DNA of 60,936 bases, from positions 1 to 60,936 of the forward strand of contig CAMXIF010000018.1 of NCBI GenBank assembly GCA_947243845.1, given 5' to 3'. Of this stretch, positions 24,571 through 35,515 are shown one piece after another; position 1 is the first letter of the stretch; each line of letters begins with the position of its first letter. The notes beneath the pieces are model-generated. The model had not been told where the DNA came from. It did no database searches and saw only the letters and a list, made by a program, of their open reading frames with translations. Both the position numbers and the translations under genes were made by a program. The stretch comes from an uncultured bacterium (lineage in GTDB: Bacteria; Bacillota; Clostridia; Lachnospirales; Lachnospiraceae).

Positions 24571-24709
24571 ATTTTCTCCTATTTTCTCTATTAAATTATG
24601 TAACAGTGTAAATTGACTGCCGTTTTAATCACTTTTAACCCATTTTATCAAATTCCACTATGCAGTACAAGCGCGAAGTGCTAAAATGTACGGGAAAGGA
24701 AGTGTAACT

Positions 24710-24994
24710 ATGACAGCAGAAAACCAAAAAATATTAGACCGAATCAATGCCTACGCCGAAAAAGCGCTTGCCGACATTGATCCTCAGAAGACCAGAATTT
24801 CATTTCAGTTAGAAGCATTGAAACCTATCATGCAGGAAATTGCTGATGAAACCGGAAAATCTGTGGAAGATATCTTCATTCTCTACATGGATCTAGCCAG
24901 CGAAGCCTCCGTGGAAGCCGAAAAAAACCTTCAGGCTACGCTGGATGAAGACGAGGATGCCAATTTCTCCTCCATCGCCAACAGACTCAGCTGA
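24710..24994 (+). CDS. Unnamed 94-residue acidic helical protein
   Basis: No family recognised. The ATG at 24710 with AGGAAG seven bases upstream is preferred to the in-frame ATG at 24686. The sequence is almost all helix-forming, acidic overall (a DEDED patch near residue 81), cytosolic and without cysteine. It sits alone between DUF1015 and serA on the opposite strand. Ribosome site and codon usage support a real gene. Confidence 0.7.
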   Translation: MTAENQKILDRINAYAEKALADIDPQKTRISFQLEALKPIMQEIADETGKSVEDIFILYMDLASEASVEAEKNLQATLDEDEDANFSSIANRLS

Positions 24995-25043
24995 TAAAAT
25001 ATCCTGGCTGGGTTTACAATTGAAGGTATCTGTAAATATTTGT

Positions 25044-25084
25044 GGCGGCCTGTTCATGATTCCATAACAGACCGCCCTGCTTTA
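25044..25084 (+). terminator. Probable terminator
   Basis: Hairpin GGCGG-c-CTGTT (25044-25054) with AACAG-a-CCGCC (25066-25076), one mismatch, then CTGCTTT. It follows the 94-residue gene; the T run is short. Confidence 0.4.
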
Positions 25085-25149
25085 AGTAACACCTTTATCC
25101 CCGGCCCGGTTATTTACGGCCAGAATATTCTTCTCCCAACAAATCCGCT

Positions 25150-26313
25150 CTATTTTACAACCCTGACTCTGAACACACCATCAATGGATTGTAACTTCTC
25201 AATAATCTCCGCCGAAGCAGGTTTCTCGATATCCAACATGGTGTAGGCCACTTCTCCCCTTGATTTATTGGTCATATCAGAAATATTAATATTATTGTCA
25301 CCAAAACATGCCGTAAATTTAGTGATCATATTGGCAATATTCTTATGGAAGATTGCCACACGGCCTGCCTGCGCACAGACACCCATATCACAGGAAGGAT
25401 AGTTGACACTGTTCACAATATTACCGTTTTCCAGATAGTTCTTCATCTGTTTTACAGCCATCACTGCACAGTTATCCTCTGACTCTTCCGTAGAAGCGCC
25501 CAGATGCGGGATTACGATACAGCCTTCCTGGCCAGCCGTAGTCGGATTCGGGAAATCGGATACGTACTTTCTCACCTTACCGGCCTTAAGCGCTGCCAGC
25601 ACTGCCTTTTCATCCACCAGCAGATCTCTCGCAAAGTTTAACAAGATCACGCCCTCTTTCATCTTATCAAGGGCCTCCTGATTGATCATTCCCTTCGTAG
25701 CATCCATCAACGGCACATGAATGGTAATGATATCACACTCGGTATAGATTTCCTCCACATTCAGCACATGCTTGACATCCCGGCTTAAATTCCAGGCTGC
25801 ATCCACTGATACATAAGGGTCATAACCGTAAACTTCCATGCCCAGATGCTTGGCTACGTTAGCCACTTTGACACCGATAGCGCCCAGACCGATGATACCC
25901 AGTTTCTTACCTTCAATCTCTGTCCCTGCAAAATTTTTCTTGGCTTTCTCCGCATCCTTGGCAATATTCTCATCGGCTGCATTTTCCTTCACCCACTCAA
26001 TACCGCCCGACACATCACGGGATGCCAGAAGCATGCCGGCTATCACAAGCTCTTTCACACCATTGGCATTAGCGCCTGGTGTATTGAAGACTACGATACC
26101 CTTCTCTGCGCATTTATCCAGCGGGATATTGTTGACACCCGCGCCCGCACGTGCAATAGCAACCAGATTTTCCGGAAGTTCCATCTCATGCATCGCCGCG
26201 CTTCTGACTAAAATACCATCCGCCTCTGCCAGATTCTCTGTCTTCACATACTGATCGCTGAATTTCTCCAGCCCAACAGCGGAAATTGGATTTAGACAAT
26301 GATACTTAAACAT
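25150..26313 (-). CDS. serA: D-3-phosphoglycerate dehydrogenase
   Basis: 387 residues from ATG 26313 (GAGGG seven bases upstream; the upstream in-frame ATG overlaps that site). Oxidises 3-phosphoglycerate to 3-phosphohydroxypyruvate, the first step of serine synthesis. NAD-binding GLGAIGVKVANVA is near 140-152; the catalytic Arg (NFARDLL) and His (PHLGASTEES) motifs are present. A C-terminal ACT domain (about 315-387, from VAIFHKNIANMI) suggests serine feedback. It lies 64 bases after serC. Confidence 0.95.
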   Translation of the reverse strand: MFKYHCLNPISAVGLEKFSDQYVKTENLAEADGILVRSAAMHEMELPENLVAIARAGAGVNNIPLDKCAEKGIVVFNTPGANANGVKELVIAGMLLASRDVSGGIEWVKENAADENIAKDAEKAKKNFAGTEIEGKKLGIIGLGAIGVKVANVAKHLGMEVYGYDPYVSVDAAWNLSRDVKHVLNVEEIYTECDIITIHVPLMDATKGMINQEALDKMKEGVILLNFARDLLVDEKAVLAALKAGKVRKYVSDFPNPTTAGQEGCIVIPHLGASTEESEDNCAVMAVKQMKNYLENGNIVNSVNYPSCDMGVCAQAGRVAIFHKNIANMITKFTACFGDNNINISDMTNKSRGEVAYTMLDIEKPASAEIIEKLQSIDGVFRVRVVK

Positions 26314-26377
26314 TCTGATACCCTCTTTTCTCATAACACTCGTGCATTACCGCCGGCTCTGACGTCCGGCATTCTGC

Positions 26378-27460
26378 CTACTGATTTTCCTGCTCAAACT
26401 TTCTCATAAATTCTACCAGCTTCTCCACGCCTTCCATAGGCATTGCATTATAAATGCTGGCGCGCATGCCTCCTACAGTCCTATGGCCTTTCAGATTCAC
26501 AAATCCGGCTGCCGCAGCTTCCTTGACGAATTTTGCATCCAGTTCCTCATTGCCTGTCACAAACGGTACATTCATCAAAGACCGGTCTTCTGTTCTGACA
26601 GTTCCCTTAAACATGCTGCTCTCATCCAGGAAATCATAGAGAATCTTCGCTTTTTTTTCATTCTGCGCTTTCATTGCCTCTAAGCCGCCGTTTTTCAAAA
26701 GCCACTTAAATACCTTACCGCAGATATATATACCATAGCATGGCGGTGTATTATATAAGGAATCATTGTCTGCATGCACCTTGAATTTCATCATGGTAGG
26801 TGTTCCCGGCAATACCTCATCTGTTAAAAGATCTTCCCGGATAATGACTACCTGAGTCCCTGCAGGACCCACGTTCTTTTGAACACCCGCATAGACCAGA
26901 CCGTATTTTGTCACATCCATGGGCTCTGAAAGAAAACAGGATGACACATCAGAGACCAGAACCTTCCCTTTGGTATTGGGCAGTTCATGATACTTGGTTC
27001 CGTAGATCGTATTATTTTCACAGATATAAACATAGTCCATATCCTCGGTAATCGGCAGATCGGAACAATCCGGTATATAAGAAAATGTCTTATCTGCAGA
27101 AGATGCCAATTCAACCGCTTCTCCATAAATCTTAGCCTCGGCAAAAGCCTTTTTCGCCCACTGACCTGTCAGGATATAACCTGCCTTGCGGTTTTTCATC
27201 AAATTCATGGGCACGGACGCAAAGAGCAGGCTCGCACCGCCCTGTAAGAATAAGACTTTATAATTGTCCGGAATCTGCAGAAGCGTCCGCAGATCCGCTT
27301 CCGCCTCCTTAATGATCGTATCATAGACCTTGGAGCGATGACTCATCTCCATGACCGACATTCCCGATCCTTTATAATCTAACATTTCCTCCGCCGCTTC
27401 CTTCAACACCTCTTCCGGCAGCACTGCGGGCCCAGCTGAAAAATTGTATACTCTAGCCAC
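26378..27460 (-). CDS. serC: Phosphoserine aminotransferase
   Basis: 360 residues. PLP enzyme converting phosphohydroxypyruvate and glutamate to phosphoserine. The GTG at 27460 gives the canonical VARVYNFSAGPA start and has GGAGG eight bases upstream; the longer frame starts at a TTG. The PLP lysine is in YGLVYAGVQKNVGPAG. The C-terminal HRTVGGMRASIYNAM motif is typical. First gene of serC-serA. Confidence 0.96.
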   Translation of the reverse strand: MARVYNFSAGPAVLPEEVLKEAAEEMLDYKGSGMSVMEMSHRSKVYDTIIKEAEADLRTLLQIPDNYKVLFLQGGASLLFASVPMNLMKNRKAGYILTGQWAKKAFAEAKIYGEAVELASSADKTFSYIPDCSDLPITEDMDYVYICENNTIYGTKYHELPNTKGKVLVSDVSSCFLSEPMDVTKYGLVYAGVQKNVGPAGTQVVIIREDLLTDEVLPGTPTMMKFKVHADNDSLYNTPPCYGIYICGKVFKWLLKNGGLEAMKAQNEKKAKILYDFLDESSMFKGTVRTEDRSLMNVPFVTGNEELDAKFVKEAAAAGFVNLKGHRTVGGMRASIYNAMPMEGVEKLVEFMRKFEQENQ

Positions 27461-27650
27461 TTTTCTCTCCTCCCCATCTTGTACATGTTTACAGACCAAC
27501 GCCGCAGGTAGACTTAAAAATCCACTGTAACGTAATTACAACCAAAATCCATTGTACCTTTTTCATCCACTTTAGTCAATTATCACGCCAAATTTTTTCT
27601 AAATAAGACTTTTTTCAATGTTGCTGTTGTCCAATGTAAAAGGCACTCTT

Positions 27651-29051
27651 TTAATAGAACATGACTACAGGTGTTCCAATCTGCGCCATATCATACAGCC
27701 GCTCCATAGCCTCCCTGGGCGTATTGACACATCCGTGGGAACCGTCAGTCTTGAAAATCTCACCGCCAAACTTATTCCGCCATGCCGCATCATGAATCCC
27801 GATATTACCCTTTACAGGCATCCAGAAATCCACATGGGATGCATAATTAGCGCCACGAAGGATTCTGTTTGTCTGCTTGAGATAGACAAAATTCACCCCG
27901 GAAGGCGTCCCCATCCTGCGGGAAGTATTACCTGTCACAATAGGCGTCTCAATCTTCAGGACGCCGTCCACATAATAATACATCTTCTGCTCCCCCATAT
28001 CTACTTCAATATAGGTGGAACCGATATCTTCCTTCCCCTGTTTCCAGGCTGTCTGCAGATAAGCCGGCTCATGCACTTCCTGTCTTCTTTCCTGAAAGGC
28101 AGTAGTCAGATAGTCCACTTCCGTCTTCTGGTCAATCTGGTTGCCGTAGAGACCGCCCTCCACCGTCACAATTTCTCCTCTGGTGGCACGAAACTGCCGA
28201 CTTGCCCCCACCGTATCATACTCAGCCGCAAGATTTGCCACAAACTCTTCGATAGCGCCTTCCCGCAATTGAAACTGTCCGGCCTCATCCAACAGAAAGT
28301 CTCCCATCTCATCAAGCGCTATCCATTCACTGACTACCGATGCATCCAGAGGAATCTGTTCTTCCCCCATCTGATAGACAATCCCGCACTGTTGGAAAGC
28401 CTCCAGCTTCTCCCACAATACCAAAGTATCCCGCATCTGATCCGTCAATTCCAAATCATGATAACACCCTGCTTCCACAAGAGATATCTCTTCTTTCGAT
28501 TCCTCAACCGCCGCAAGAATAGCAGCCTTCGCTTCTTCCAAATTCAAAACTTCCGTTCTCTCATTGACCAGTTCATATCCCTGACTGGTCTTGATGATCT
28601 CCACCTTACATTCCTCGTCCGGTATTTTGTCAATACAAAACGGCAATGCTGCAAAGCATGACTCAAATTCATCAAGATCATAAGAGACCACCGGCGTAAG
28701 GTCCGTAATATGTTCATGGATCATACTGTCAATCCACATCCAGGAATTCTGCTGTTTCTGATAGATTTCCAGCGCCCTGCGAAAATCAAACTGATAGGAA
28801 ATTTGCTCTGCAGGGATTGTGAAGACATTGCCATCCTTATCATAAACATTCAATCCCTCATATGTGAAATCTTTCACAAGCTCACCATTGACTTCCTGAA
28901 TACTTTTTCCCGTGCAATAGACACCGTTGACCCAGGTCCCATAAGCAAACGCATTATGATAATAGATGGCAAGCCCCACATATGTTCCCATCAGACTGAT
29001 CGTAATGATTGCCAGTACGATCACCAGATGTTTCAATATCCTCTTCCTCAT
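27651..29051 (-). CDS. L,D-transpeptidase (YkuD) with peptidoglycan-binding-like domains
   Basis: 466 residues from ATG 29051 (GGAAG five bases upstream); the longer frame would overlap ilvB. A membrane anchor at residues 6-28 is followed by two PG_binding_4-like regions (about 60-330) and a YkuD domain (about 340-466). The catalytic motif SHGCVN near 442 holds the active cysteine. Such enzymes make 3-3 peptidoglycan cross-links, outside the membrane. It starts 46 bases after ilvB, so it may be on the BCAA transcript, which is unusual for a wall enzyme. Confidence 0.92.
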   Translation of the reverse strand: MRKRILKHLVIVLAIITISLMGTYVGLAIYYHNAFAYGTWVNGVYCTGKSIQEVNGELVKDFTYEGLNVYDKDGNVFTIPAEQISYQFDFRRALEIYQKQQNSWMWIDSMIHEHITDLTPVVSYDLDEFESCFAALPFCIDKIPDEECKVEIIKTSQGYELVNERTEVLNLEEAKAAILAAVEESKEEISLVEAGCYHDLELTDQMRDTLVLWEKLEAFQQCGIVYQMGEEQIPLDASVVSEWIALDEMGDFLLDEAGQFQLREGAIEEFVANLAAEYDTVGASRQFRATRGEIVTVEGGLYGNQIDQKTEVDYLTTAFQERRQEVHEPAYLQTAWKQGKEDIGSTYIEVDMGEQKMYYYVDGVLKIETPIVTGNTSRRMGTPSGVNFVYLKQTNRILRGANYASHVDFWMPVKGNIGIHDAAWRNKFGGEIFKTDGSHGCVNTPREAMERLYDMAQIGTPVVMFY

Positions 29052-29097
29052 AAATGCTTCCGTTACCCTATTTTCTTCTGTATTTTCGACCGCCGGA

Positions 29098-30774
29098 TTA
29101 CTCTGCCGCCAAGTCCTTTGCATCAAAAGCTTCGCTGATGGGCGCCCCTGCCGGCACCATAGGAAATACTTTGTCATCCTCCGGTATGATACAATTCAAT
29201 AACACAGGTTTTTTTAAGGCGATAGCCTTTTCAATAGCAGGTGATACTTCTTCCTTCTTCGTCACAAGGATTGCCTCACAGCCAAGTCCTTCTGCTACTT
29301 TACAAAAATCCACGCCATCATTCAGCACAGTCTGGGAATACCGCTTGCCATAGAACAATGTCTGCCACTGTCTGACCATCCCCAGCACGTGGTTGTTGAT
29401 GACCACCTGGATAATCGGAATGTTGTAACGGCTGGCCGTGGCAAGTTCATTCATATTCATGCGGAAACAACCATCTCCGGCAATATTGATACAGATTCTG
29501 TCAGGCTGCCCCATCTTAGCGCCAATGCAGGCCCCCAGACCATAACCCATGGTGCCCAGGCCGCCGGATGTGAGCAAGGTGCGGGGCTGGGAATACTTAT
29601 AATACTGTGCCGCCCACATCTGATGCTGTCCGACATCCGTGGTAATGATTGCCTCTCCCTTTGTCAATCGATCGATTTCTTCCATGATATAGGGACAGGA
29701 CAGCACCGACTGGTCATAGCTTAAGGGGAATTTCTCCTTCAGCTGTGCAATATGCTGCATCCACTCTGCATGCTCCTGTTTCGCCAGACGGGCATTCAGT
29801 TTACCAAGAACCTCTTTCAAATCTCCCACCAGGGAAACATCCGTCCTGATATTTTTATTGATTTCTGCCGCATCGATATCAATATGCAGTACTTTGGCAT
29901 TTTCCGCAAACTTTTTGGGATTGCCAACTACACGATCGGAAAATCTGGCACCCAGCGCAATCAGCAGATCACATTCACTGACACCAAAATTGGAAGTCTT
30001 GGTGCCATGCATACCAATCATACCAGTATACCTCGCATCATGTCCGTCATAGACACCCTTGCCCATCAATGTATCACAGACAGGCGCGTCTATAATCTGC
30101 GCAAACTCTCTCACTTCCTGATAAGCCTCCGCGATCACGGCGCCGCCGCCCACATAGATATAGGGCTTCTGTGCCTGTTCAATCAGCTGCACTGCCTCCG
30201 TAATCTCTTGCTCTGAACACCGCACAAGTCTTTCTACTGTGGCGGGTTCCTCCTTTGCATATTCGCAGCTGTTGGCCGTCACATCCTTGGTGATATCCAC
30301 AAGTACCGGTCCCGGTCTGCCACTACCCGCAATCGCAAAGGCTTTGCGCAGCGTGTCTGCCAGAATATTCACATCTTTCACAATATAGTTATGCTTGGTA
30401 ATGGGCATGGTAATCCCAGCAATATCTACCTCCTGAAAAGAGTCCTTGCCAAGAAGCGGCAGATTCACATTACAAGTGATGGCCACAATAGGAACCGAAT
30501 CCATATAAGCCGTGGCGATCCCGGTCACCAGATTTGTAGCGCCAGGTCCGCTGGTAGCTAAACATACGCCGACTTTACCGGTAGCCCTGGCATAACCATC
30601 AGCCGCATGAGCCGCCCCCTGTTCGTGGGATGATAAAATATGATTTATTTCATTACTATGTTTGTATAACGCATCATATACATTCAAGATTGTACCGCCG
30701 GGATATCCAAACACGGTGTCCACACCCTGTTCTTTGAGACATTCCACTACAATCTCTGCACCTGTCAATACCAT
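29098..30774 (-). CDS. ilvB: Acetolactate synthase, large (catalytic) subunit
   Basis: 558 residues. Condenses two pyruvates (or pyruvate and 2-oxobutyrate) using thiamine diphosphate, first common step to valine, leucine and isoleucine. Catalytic glutamate in SSHEQGAAHAADGYAR (about 50); the TPP/Mg2+ motif GDGCFRMNMNELATA is near 440. The small regulatory subunit (ilvN) is not adjacent. The gene is 62 bases after ilvD in an operon starting with leuB. AGGAGG precedes the start. Confidence 0.96.
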   Translation of the reverse strand: MVLTGAEIVVECLKEQGVDTVFGYPGGTILNVYDALYKHSNEINHILSSHEQGAAHAADGYARATGKVGVCLATSGPGATNLVTGIATAYMDSVPIVAITCNVNLPLLGKDSFQEVDIAGITMPITKHNYIVKDVNILADTLRKAFAIAGSGRPGPVLVDITKDVTANSCEYAKEEPATVERLVRCSEQEITEAVQLIEQAQKPYIYVGGGAVIAEAYQEVREFAQIIDAPVCDTLMGKGVYDGHDARYTGMIGMHGTKTSNFGVSECDLLIALGARFSDRVVGNPKKFAENAKVLHIDIDAAEINKNIRTDVSLVGDLKEVLGKLNARLAKQEHAEWMQHIAQLKEKFPLSYDQSVLSCPYIMEEIDRLTKGEAIITTDVGQHQMWAAQYYKYSQPRTLLTSGGLGTMGYGLGACIGAKMGQPDRICINIAGDGCFRMNMNELATASRYNIPIIQVVINNHVLGMVRQWQTLFYGKRYSQTVLNDGVDFCKVAEGLGCEAILVTKKEEVSPAIEKAIALKKPVLLNCIIPEDDKVFPMVPAGAPISEAFDAKDLAAE

Positions 30775-30836
30775 TTCCTTTTCCTCCTGCCTGTTTTCTA
30801 TACAGCATATGTCCTCAAACGAATTCTTTCGATTTC

Positions 30837-32510
30837 CTATTTTTTCCCCGGAATTTCCAGAATCGCCCCTCTGTTACCACTGGTGACCATCTCACGATAT
30901 CTGGCAAGATAACCTGTTGTCACCTTGGGCTCCCTGGGCTGCCATCTGCTCTTACGCTGTGCCAGTTCTTCCTCAGAAACTTTAATATCCAGTTTCATAT
31001 TGGGGATGTCAATGCTGATGATATCTCCCTCTTCCACCAAAGCAATGGGTCCGCCCACCGCCGCCTCCGGAGATACATGGCCGATGGAAGCGCCTCGGGA
31101 AGCGCCGGAAAAACGTCCATCCGTAATCAGAGCCACACTAGATCCAAGTCCCATACCCGCGATGGCTGAAGTAGGATTTAACATCTCGCGCATGCCGGGA
31201 CCGCCCTTAGGGCCTTCATAGCGGATCACTACCACATCTCCTGCCACAATCTGACCGCTCTTGATGGCCGCAATGGCATCTTCCTCACAGTCAAATACTC
31301 TGGCCGGCCCTTCATGGACCATCATTTCCTCCACCACTGCAGAACGCTTTACAACACTGCCATCGGGCGCCAGATTTCCTTTCAGGACAGCGAGTCCGCC
31401 TGTCTTACTGTAAGGATTCTCCACCGTACGGATCACTTCTGTATTTCGATTCACCGCATCCTTGATATTCTCCCCGATGGTCTCTCCGGTGACTGTCATG
31501 CAGTCTGTCTTAAGCAATCCGATATCTGCCAGCTCTTTCATCACCGCATAGACGCCGCCAGCCTCATTCAAATCTTCCATATAAGTAGGACCCGCCGGTG
31601 CCAGATGACATACATTGGGCGTTTTCTCACTGATGTCATTGGCAAAAGCGATATCGAAATCGAAGCCAATCTCATGGGCGATTGCCGGCAGATGTAGCAT
31701 GGAATTGGTGGAACATCCCAATGCCATATCTACTGTAAGCGCATTTAAGATGGCATCCTTTGTCATAATGTCTCTGGGCCGGATGTCCTTTTCCAGCAGT
31801 TTCATCACTGCCATGCCTGCGTGTTTAGCCAGTTTAATACGCTCAGAATAGACCGCCGGGATTGTGCCGTTACCACGAAGTCCCATGCCCAGCGCCTCTG
31901 TCAGGCAGTTCATGGAATTAGCCGTATACATGCCGGAACAAGATCCGCAGGTAGGACATACTTTCTCCTCAAACTCCCGCAATTCCTCCTCTGTCATGGT
32001 CCCGGCCGCATGAGAACCCACCGCTTCAAACATGGAAGAAAGGCTTCTCTTCTGTCCTTTCACATGTCCTGCCAGCATAGGGCCGCCGGAAACAAATACG
32101 GTAGGAACATTGATACGCGCTGCCGCCATCAGAAGTCCCGGCACATTTTTATCACAGTTAGGCACCATCACCAACGCGTCAAACTGATGTGCGAGCGCCA
32201 TACACTCTGTGGAATCTGCGATCAGATCTCTGGTCACCAGGGAATACTTCATACCGATATGTCCCATGGCAATACCGTCACAGACTGCAATCGCCGGGAA
32301 CACCACCGGCACACCGCCGGCCTGGGCCACGCCCAGCTTCACCGCCTCCACAATTTTATCCAGATTCATATGCCCTGGCACAATCTCATTATAAGAGCTG
32401 ACGATTCCCACCATGGGTTTCTTCATCTCCTCCTCCGTAAAACCAAGGGCATTAAACAAACTCCTGTGCGGCGCCTGCTGTGCACCCGCTTTCACATTGT
32501 CACTTCTCAT
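30837..32510 (-). CDS. ilvD: Dihydroxyacid dehydratase
   Basis: 557 residues. A [4Fe-4S] or [2Fe-2S] enzyme that dehydrates dihydroxyacids to keto acids. Conserved cysteines: NCDKNVPG (near 120), [21 protein letters not shown] (near 193), and the C-terminal [10 protein letters not shown] motif. Length is standard (550-560). Third gene of the operon. ACGGAGGAGAGT precedes the start. Confidence 0.97.
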   Translation of the reverse strand: MRSDNVKAGAQQAPHRSLFNALGFTEEEMKKPMVGIVSSYNEIVPGHMNLDKIVEAVKLGVAQAGGVPVVFPAIAVCDGIAMGHIGMKYSLVTRDLIADSTECMALAHQFDALVMVPNCDKNVPGLLMAAARINVPTVFVSGGPMLAGHVKGQKRSLSSMFEAVGSHAAGTMTEEELREFEEKVCPTCGSCSGMYTANSMNCLTEALGMGLRGNGTIPAVYSERIKLAKHAGMAVMKLLEKDIRPRDIMTKDAILNALTVDMALGCSTNSMLHLPAIAHEIGFDFDIAFANDISEKTPNVCHLAPAGPTYMEDLNEAGGVYAVMKELADIGLLKTDCMTVTGETIGENIKDAVNRNTEVIRTVENPYSKTGGLAVLKGNLAPDGSVVKRSAVVEEMMVHEGPARVFDCEEDAIAAIKSGQIVAGDVVVIRYEGPKGGPGMREMLNPTSAIAGMGLGSSVALITDGRFSGASRGASIGHVSPEAAVGGPIALVEEGDIISIDIPNMKLDIKVSEEELAQRKSRWQPREPKVTTGYLARYREMVTSGNRGAILEIPGKK

Positions 32511-32548
32511 ACTCTCCTCCGTTCCGAAGCGTCCAGCGCTCCCTTTCT

Positions 32549-34207
32549 CTATTTTCTTTTATATAAGATAAACTGCCAGTTCTCGTAGACCGGCTCCATC
32601 TTTTTCTCCAAATATGCTGTCGGTATCTCATCCTTTGTCAGATAAAACTTCCATTCTTCCGGCCCCTCCCGATATCCATACTGCATACCAAGAAGCGCCT
32701 TGTCGATCAGTGCCACATCTGCCTCTTCTATCTGCCTGGTCACCCGGTCTCCTTCTATATCATAAGCATATAGAAGATAATACTCCTGGTCACAGTCTGT
32801 CACCGCAATCCTGCCGGCCTGCTCCATGTCTATCTGCTTATAGGCCTCCCGAAGCAGTTCATCCCGTCTGCTGTAAGGAGCCGTGTCCAACAGCAGCGCC
32901 AGGGTACACAGACCGCCTATAAGAACACTCCACACAATTCCTGTCCTGCCGGAAGCATTCCCTGATTTCTCCTGTGCACTGTCCCCTTTTTCCCTGCTTC
33001 CCTTCCTGCCCACAATCCTGCCTGCCATTGCAATCAGCCAGGTAAGCAAAAGTGCCGCCCACACGCCCAGGAAAGAAAATACTCTCTGGTAAGGCAGTTT
33101 GCACTGTATGATCAATGCCACTGTCAGCAGAAGAATCGTGAACAGAAAATACCATTCCAAAAACTCCCGGTACCTTTCCCGTTCCACATCCGCCCCATTA
33201 AATAACAGATGTATCTTATTTTTAGACCGCCATCCGATACACAATACCACTGCCAGAAGCGCTACTGCCACCAGCCAGCACATAACGGAATCCTTTACTC
33301 CGACAATCGGAGACAGCTGGGTTCCAAATAATGTCTGCAGCCAATGGAATGCCTGACCGGTAAACTGTTCTCTCGTCATACTCTGGATATAGGGAGTATC
33401 CAGCATATAAGAGACACCTGTTATTACTGCCTTGACCGGCGCATGCAGGATTACATGCAAATGACTCATGCCGGCAAACCCGCTGTCTGCTGTCTTTACC
33501 AGCAGATTGGAGCCAATCGCCAGCCACAAAATTCCATAAAGGCCCACCGTGCAGACTGCACTGAGCAAAGATATAACGATCAAATGTAACAGGGCCTTAT
33601 ATTCTTTCTGCGTCAGAAGTACCACACCGCCGATGATGCATACCGGCATCATCACATACAGACTGCTTGGAATCGCCCACAAGGCAATTACCAGAGAACA
33701 TCCAAACAAGATATAATCCCTTTTCTTATGCCGGTGTTCCACTGTGATGTGGAACAGCTCCCATAACGCCGTCAGATAGCAAAAAGTCACAAGCGCATAT
33801 CCCCTGCCCTGTACAGCCAGCTGATTTACCATGCTCATCTGTGCAAAAACAAACACAGGCACTAATGCAAGATATCCTGCAAAACATTTTCTGCCAATTC
33901 GATACAGAAGAATCAGGCTGCCCAGGCTGCATATCCATGATACACCTCTTAAAGCCACCGCGGCACTGCCAAATATTATGAGACAGGCAGATAAAGCAGA
34001 ATATCCCACATGATTGTTGGGAAGCGGCCAGTGGATAGCTGCATAGACCGGCCCCCTGCTGATAAAATAATAATACGTATAAAGTTCATCATACCATGGA
34101 GTAATTTCAAACATCCGATATCCATAGTAAACCGCCATACCCAGGAAAAAAACAAGAAACACATAAAAAATCCTGTCCTTTTCTGGCACCTTTGCTTGCT
34201 GTTTCAT
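32549..34207 (-). CDS. Multi-pass membrane glycosyltransferase-like protein (GT39/GT83 type)
   Basis: 552 residues with about ten hydrophobic segments. After the first transmembrane helix the loop [11 protein letters not shown] carries the Asp-Glu pair seen in the first loop of polyprenyl-phosphate-dependent mannosyl/arabinosyl transferases (PMT_2 superfamily). The soluble C-terminal part (about 470-552) is extracytoplasmic or cytosolic and unremarkable. It would move a sugar from a lipid-phosphate donor to an unknown acceptor. It sits between leuB and ilvD, with gaps of 57 and 38 bases, although it has no known role in amino-acid synthesis. Confidence 0.8.
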   Translation of the reverse strand: MKQQAKVPEKDRIFYVFLVFFLGMAVYYGYRMFEITPWYDELYTYYYFISRGPVYAAIHWPLPNNHVGYSALSACLIIFGSAAVALRGVSWICSLGSLILLYRIGRKCFAGYLALVPVFVFAQMSMVNQLAVQGRGYALVTFCYLTALWELFHITVEHRHKKRDYILFGCSLVIALWAIPSSLYVMMPVCIIGGVVLLTQKEYKALLHLIVISLLSAVCTVGLYGILWLAIGSNLLVKTADSGFAGMSHLHVILHAPVKAVITGVSYMLDTPYIQSMTREQFTGQAFHWLQTLFGTQLSPIVGVKDSVMCWLVAVALLAVVLCIGWRSKNKIHLLFNGADVERERYREFLEWYFLFTILLLTVALIIQCKLPYQRVFSFLGVWAALLLTWLIAMAGRIVGRKGSREKGDSAQEKSGNASGRTGIVWSVLIGGLCTLALLLDTAPYSRRDELLREAYKQIDMEQAGRIAVTDCDQEYYLLYAYDIEGDRVTRQIEEADVALIDKALLGMQYGYREGPEEWKFYLTKDEIPTAYLEKKMEPVYENWQFILYKRK

Positions 34208-34264
34208 AGAGTCAAACCTTTTGGTATCATTCCCTTTTCCGCCTCCAAATCATATCGGCCGTTA

Positions 34265-35347
34265 TTATATTCTCTCTGCCAGCAGATCTCCCATCTGCTT
34301 ACATCCCACGCGGACGCAGCCTTCCGACATAATATCTGCCGTGCGGTATCCATCCTGCAATACGGACTTCACCGCATTGTCTATAGCATCCGCCTCCTGA
34401 TCCAGATCAAAGCTGTAACGCAGCATCATAGATGCGGATAATATCGTGGCGATCGGATTCGCAATATCTTGTCCTGCAATATCCGGTGCGGAACCGTGAC
34501 TCGGTTCATACAGGCCAAACTTCGTGTCATTTAAAGAGGCCGATGCCAGCATGCCGATAGAACCGGTTACCATACTCGCCTCATCCGATAAGATATCGCC
34601 AAACATATTCTCTGTCAGGATTACATCAAACTGAGCCGGATCTTTCACCAACTGCATGGCGCAGTTGTCCACCAGCATATGTTCTAATGTCACATCTGGA
34701 TAATCCACTGCCACTTCTTCCACCACCTTGCGCCAGAGTCTGGAAGAATCCAGCACATTGGCCTTATCCACACTGGTCACCTTATTACGGCGCTTTCTGG
34801 CAATGTCAAATCCCTTGATGGCAATTCTGCGAATTTCATTCTCATCATATGTGAGGGTGTCAATGGCTTTGCGCACCCCATTCTCCTCAATCGTCTTACG
34901 TTCTCCGAAATAAAGTCCTCCCGTCAATTCCCGCATGATCATCATATCAAATCCTGCCGCAGAAATTTCTTCTTTCAGCGGACATGCTCCTGCCAGTTCC
35001 TCGTACAACACTGCCGGCCGCAGATTGGCAAACAGATTCAGAGCCTTGCGGATTGCAAGAAGACCTGCCTCCGGTCGTAAATTGGGCGGCAATTTATACC
35101 AGGGCGAAGTAGTCGTATCGCCGCCAATTGATCCCATCAGCACTGCATCTGCACTCTTAGCGGTCTCCACCGCTTCCTCCGTCAACGGTACGCCATGTAC
35201 ATCAATAGAGGCTCCCCCCATCAAAATATCAGTATAACGCATTACATGACCATATTTTACCGCCACAGCGTCAAGCACTTTCTTCGCCTCTGCTACGATT
35301 TCCGGGCCAATCCCATCTCCCGGAATACAGGTTATCCTAAGTTCCAT
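34265..35347 (-). CDS. leuB: 3-Isopropylmalate dehydrogenase
   Basis: 360 residues from ATG 35347, with GGAGG five bases upstream; the longer frame begins at an ATG lying in a poor context. Oxidatively decarboxylates 3-isopropylmalate in leucine synthesis. [17 protein letters not shown] at the start, [16 protein letters not shown] (about 90) and the C-terminal [14 protein letters not shown] motif are typical. leuA, leuC and leuD are not here. First gene of the leuB-GT-ilvD-ilvB unit. Confidence 0.96.
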   Translation of the reverse strand: MELRITCIPGDGIGPEIVAEAKKVLDAVAVKYGHVMRYTDILMGGASIDVHGVPLTEEAVETAKSADAVLMGSIGGDTTTSPWYKLPPNLRPEAGLLAIRKALNLFANLRPAVLYEELAGACPLKEEISAAGFDMMIMRELTGGLYFGERKTIEENGVRKAIDTLTYDENEIRRIAIKGFDIARKRRNKVTSVDKANVLDSSRLWRKVVEEVAVDYPDVTLEHMLVDNCAMQLVKDPAQFDVILTENMFGDILSDEASMVTGSIGMLASASLNDTKFGLYEPSHGSAPDIAGQDIANPIATILSASMMLRYSFDLDQEADAIDNAVKSVLQDGYRTADIMSEGCVRVGCKQMGDLLAERI

Positions 35348-35432
35348 AGATTCCTCCATTCCCGCGCGCCTGTCCGGCCGCACATTCATCCTGTTATCAT
35401 AAAGCCATAGAATCGCAAAATATCACTTATAT

Positions 35433-35461
35433 ATCATAGACTATTCCCGTATAAATTTCAA
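35433..35461 (-). promoter_or_regulatory. Promoter of the leuB-ilvD-ilvB operon
   Basis: TTGAAA (35456-35461), 17-base spacer, TATGAT (35433-35438); transcription would begin near 35426, about 80 bases before leuB. The leader is too short for a T-box and no leader peptide is evident. Confidence 0.65.
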
Positions 35462-35466
35462 TATGG

Positions 35467-35492
35467 AAAAGCCGGATCATTGCTGATCCGGC
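35467..35492 (-). terminator. Terminator of the LysM-protein gene
   Basis: Perfect 9-bp stem GCCGGATCA-gcaa-TGATCCGGC followed by TTTT, read on the minus strand, 24 bases past the stop. Confidence 0.88.
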
Positions 35493-35515
35493 CTGTCATG
35501 TTCCTGTTTGATCCA

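Noticed and set aside
27618..28661. 347-codon plus-strand frame
   Set aside because: Antisense of the L,D-transpeptidase gene, which has a clear catalytic motif and ribosome site.
31821..32588. 255-codon plus-strand frame rich in His
   Set aside because: Antisense of ilvD; not a protein-like composition.
35348..35432. T-box or leader-peptide attenuator before the leuB operon
   Set aside because: The leader from the predicted start is only about 80 bases and lacks a T-box motif or a run of Leu/Val/Ile codons.
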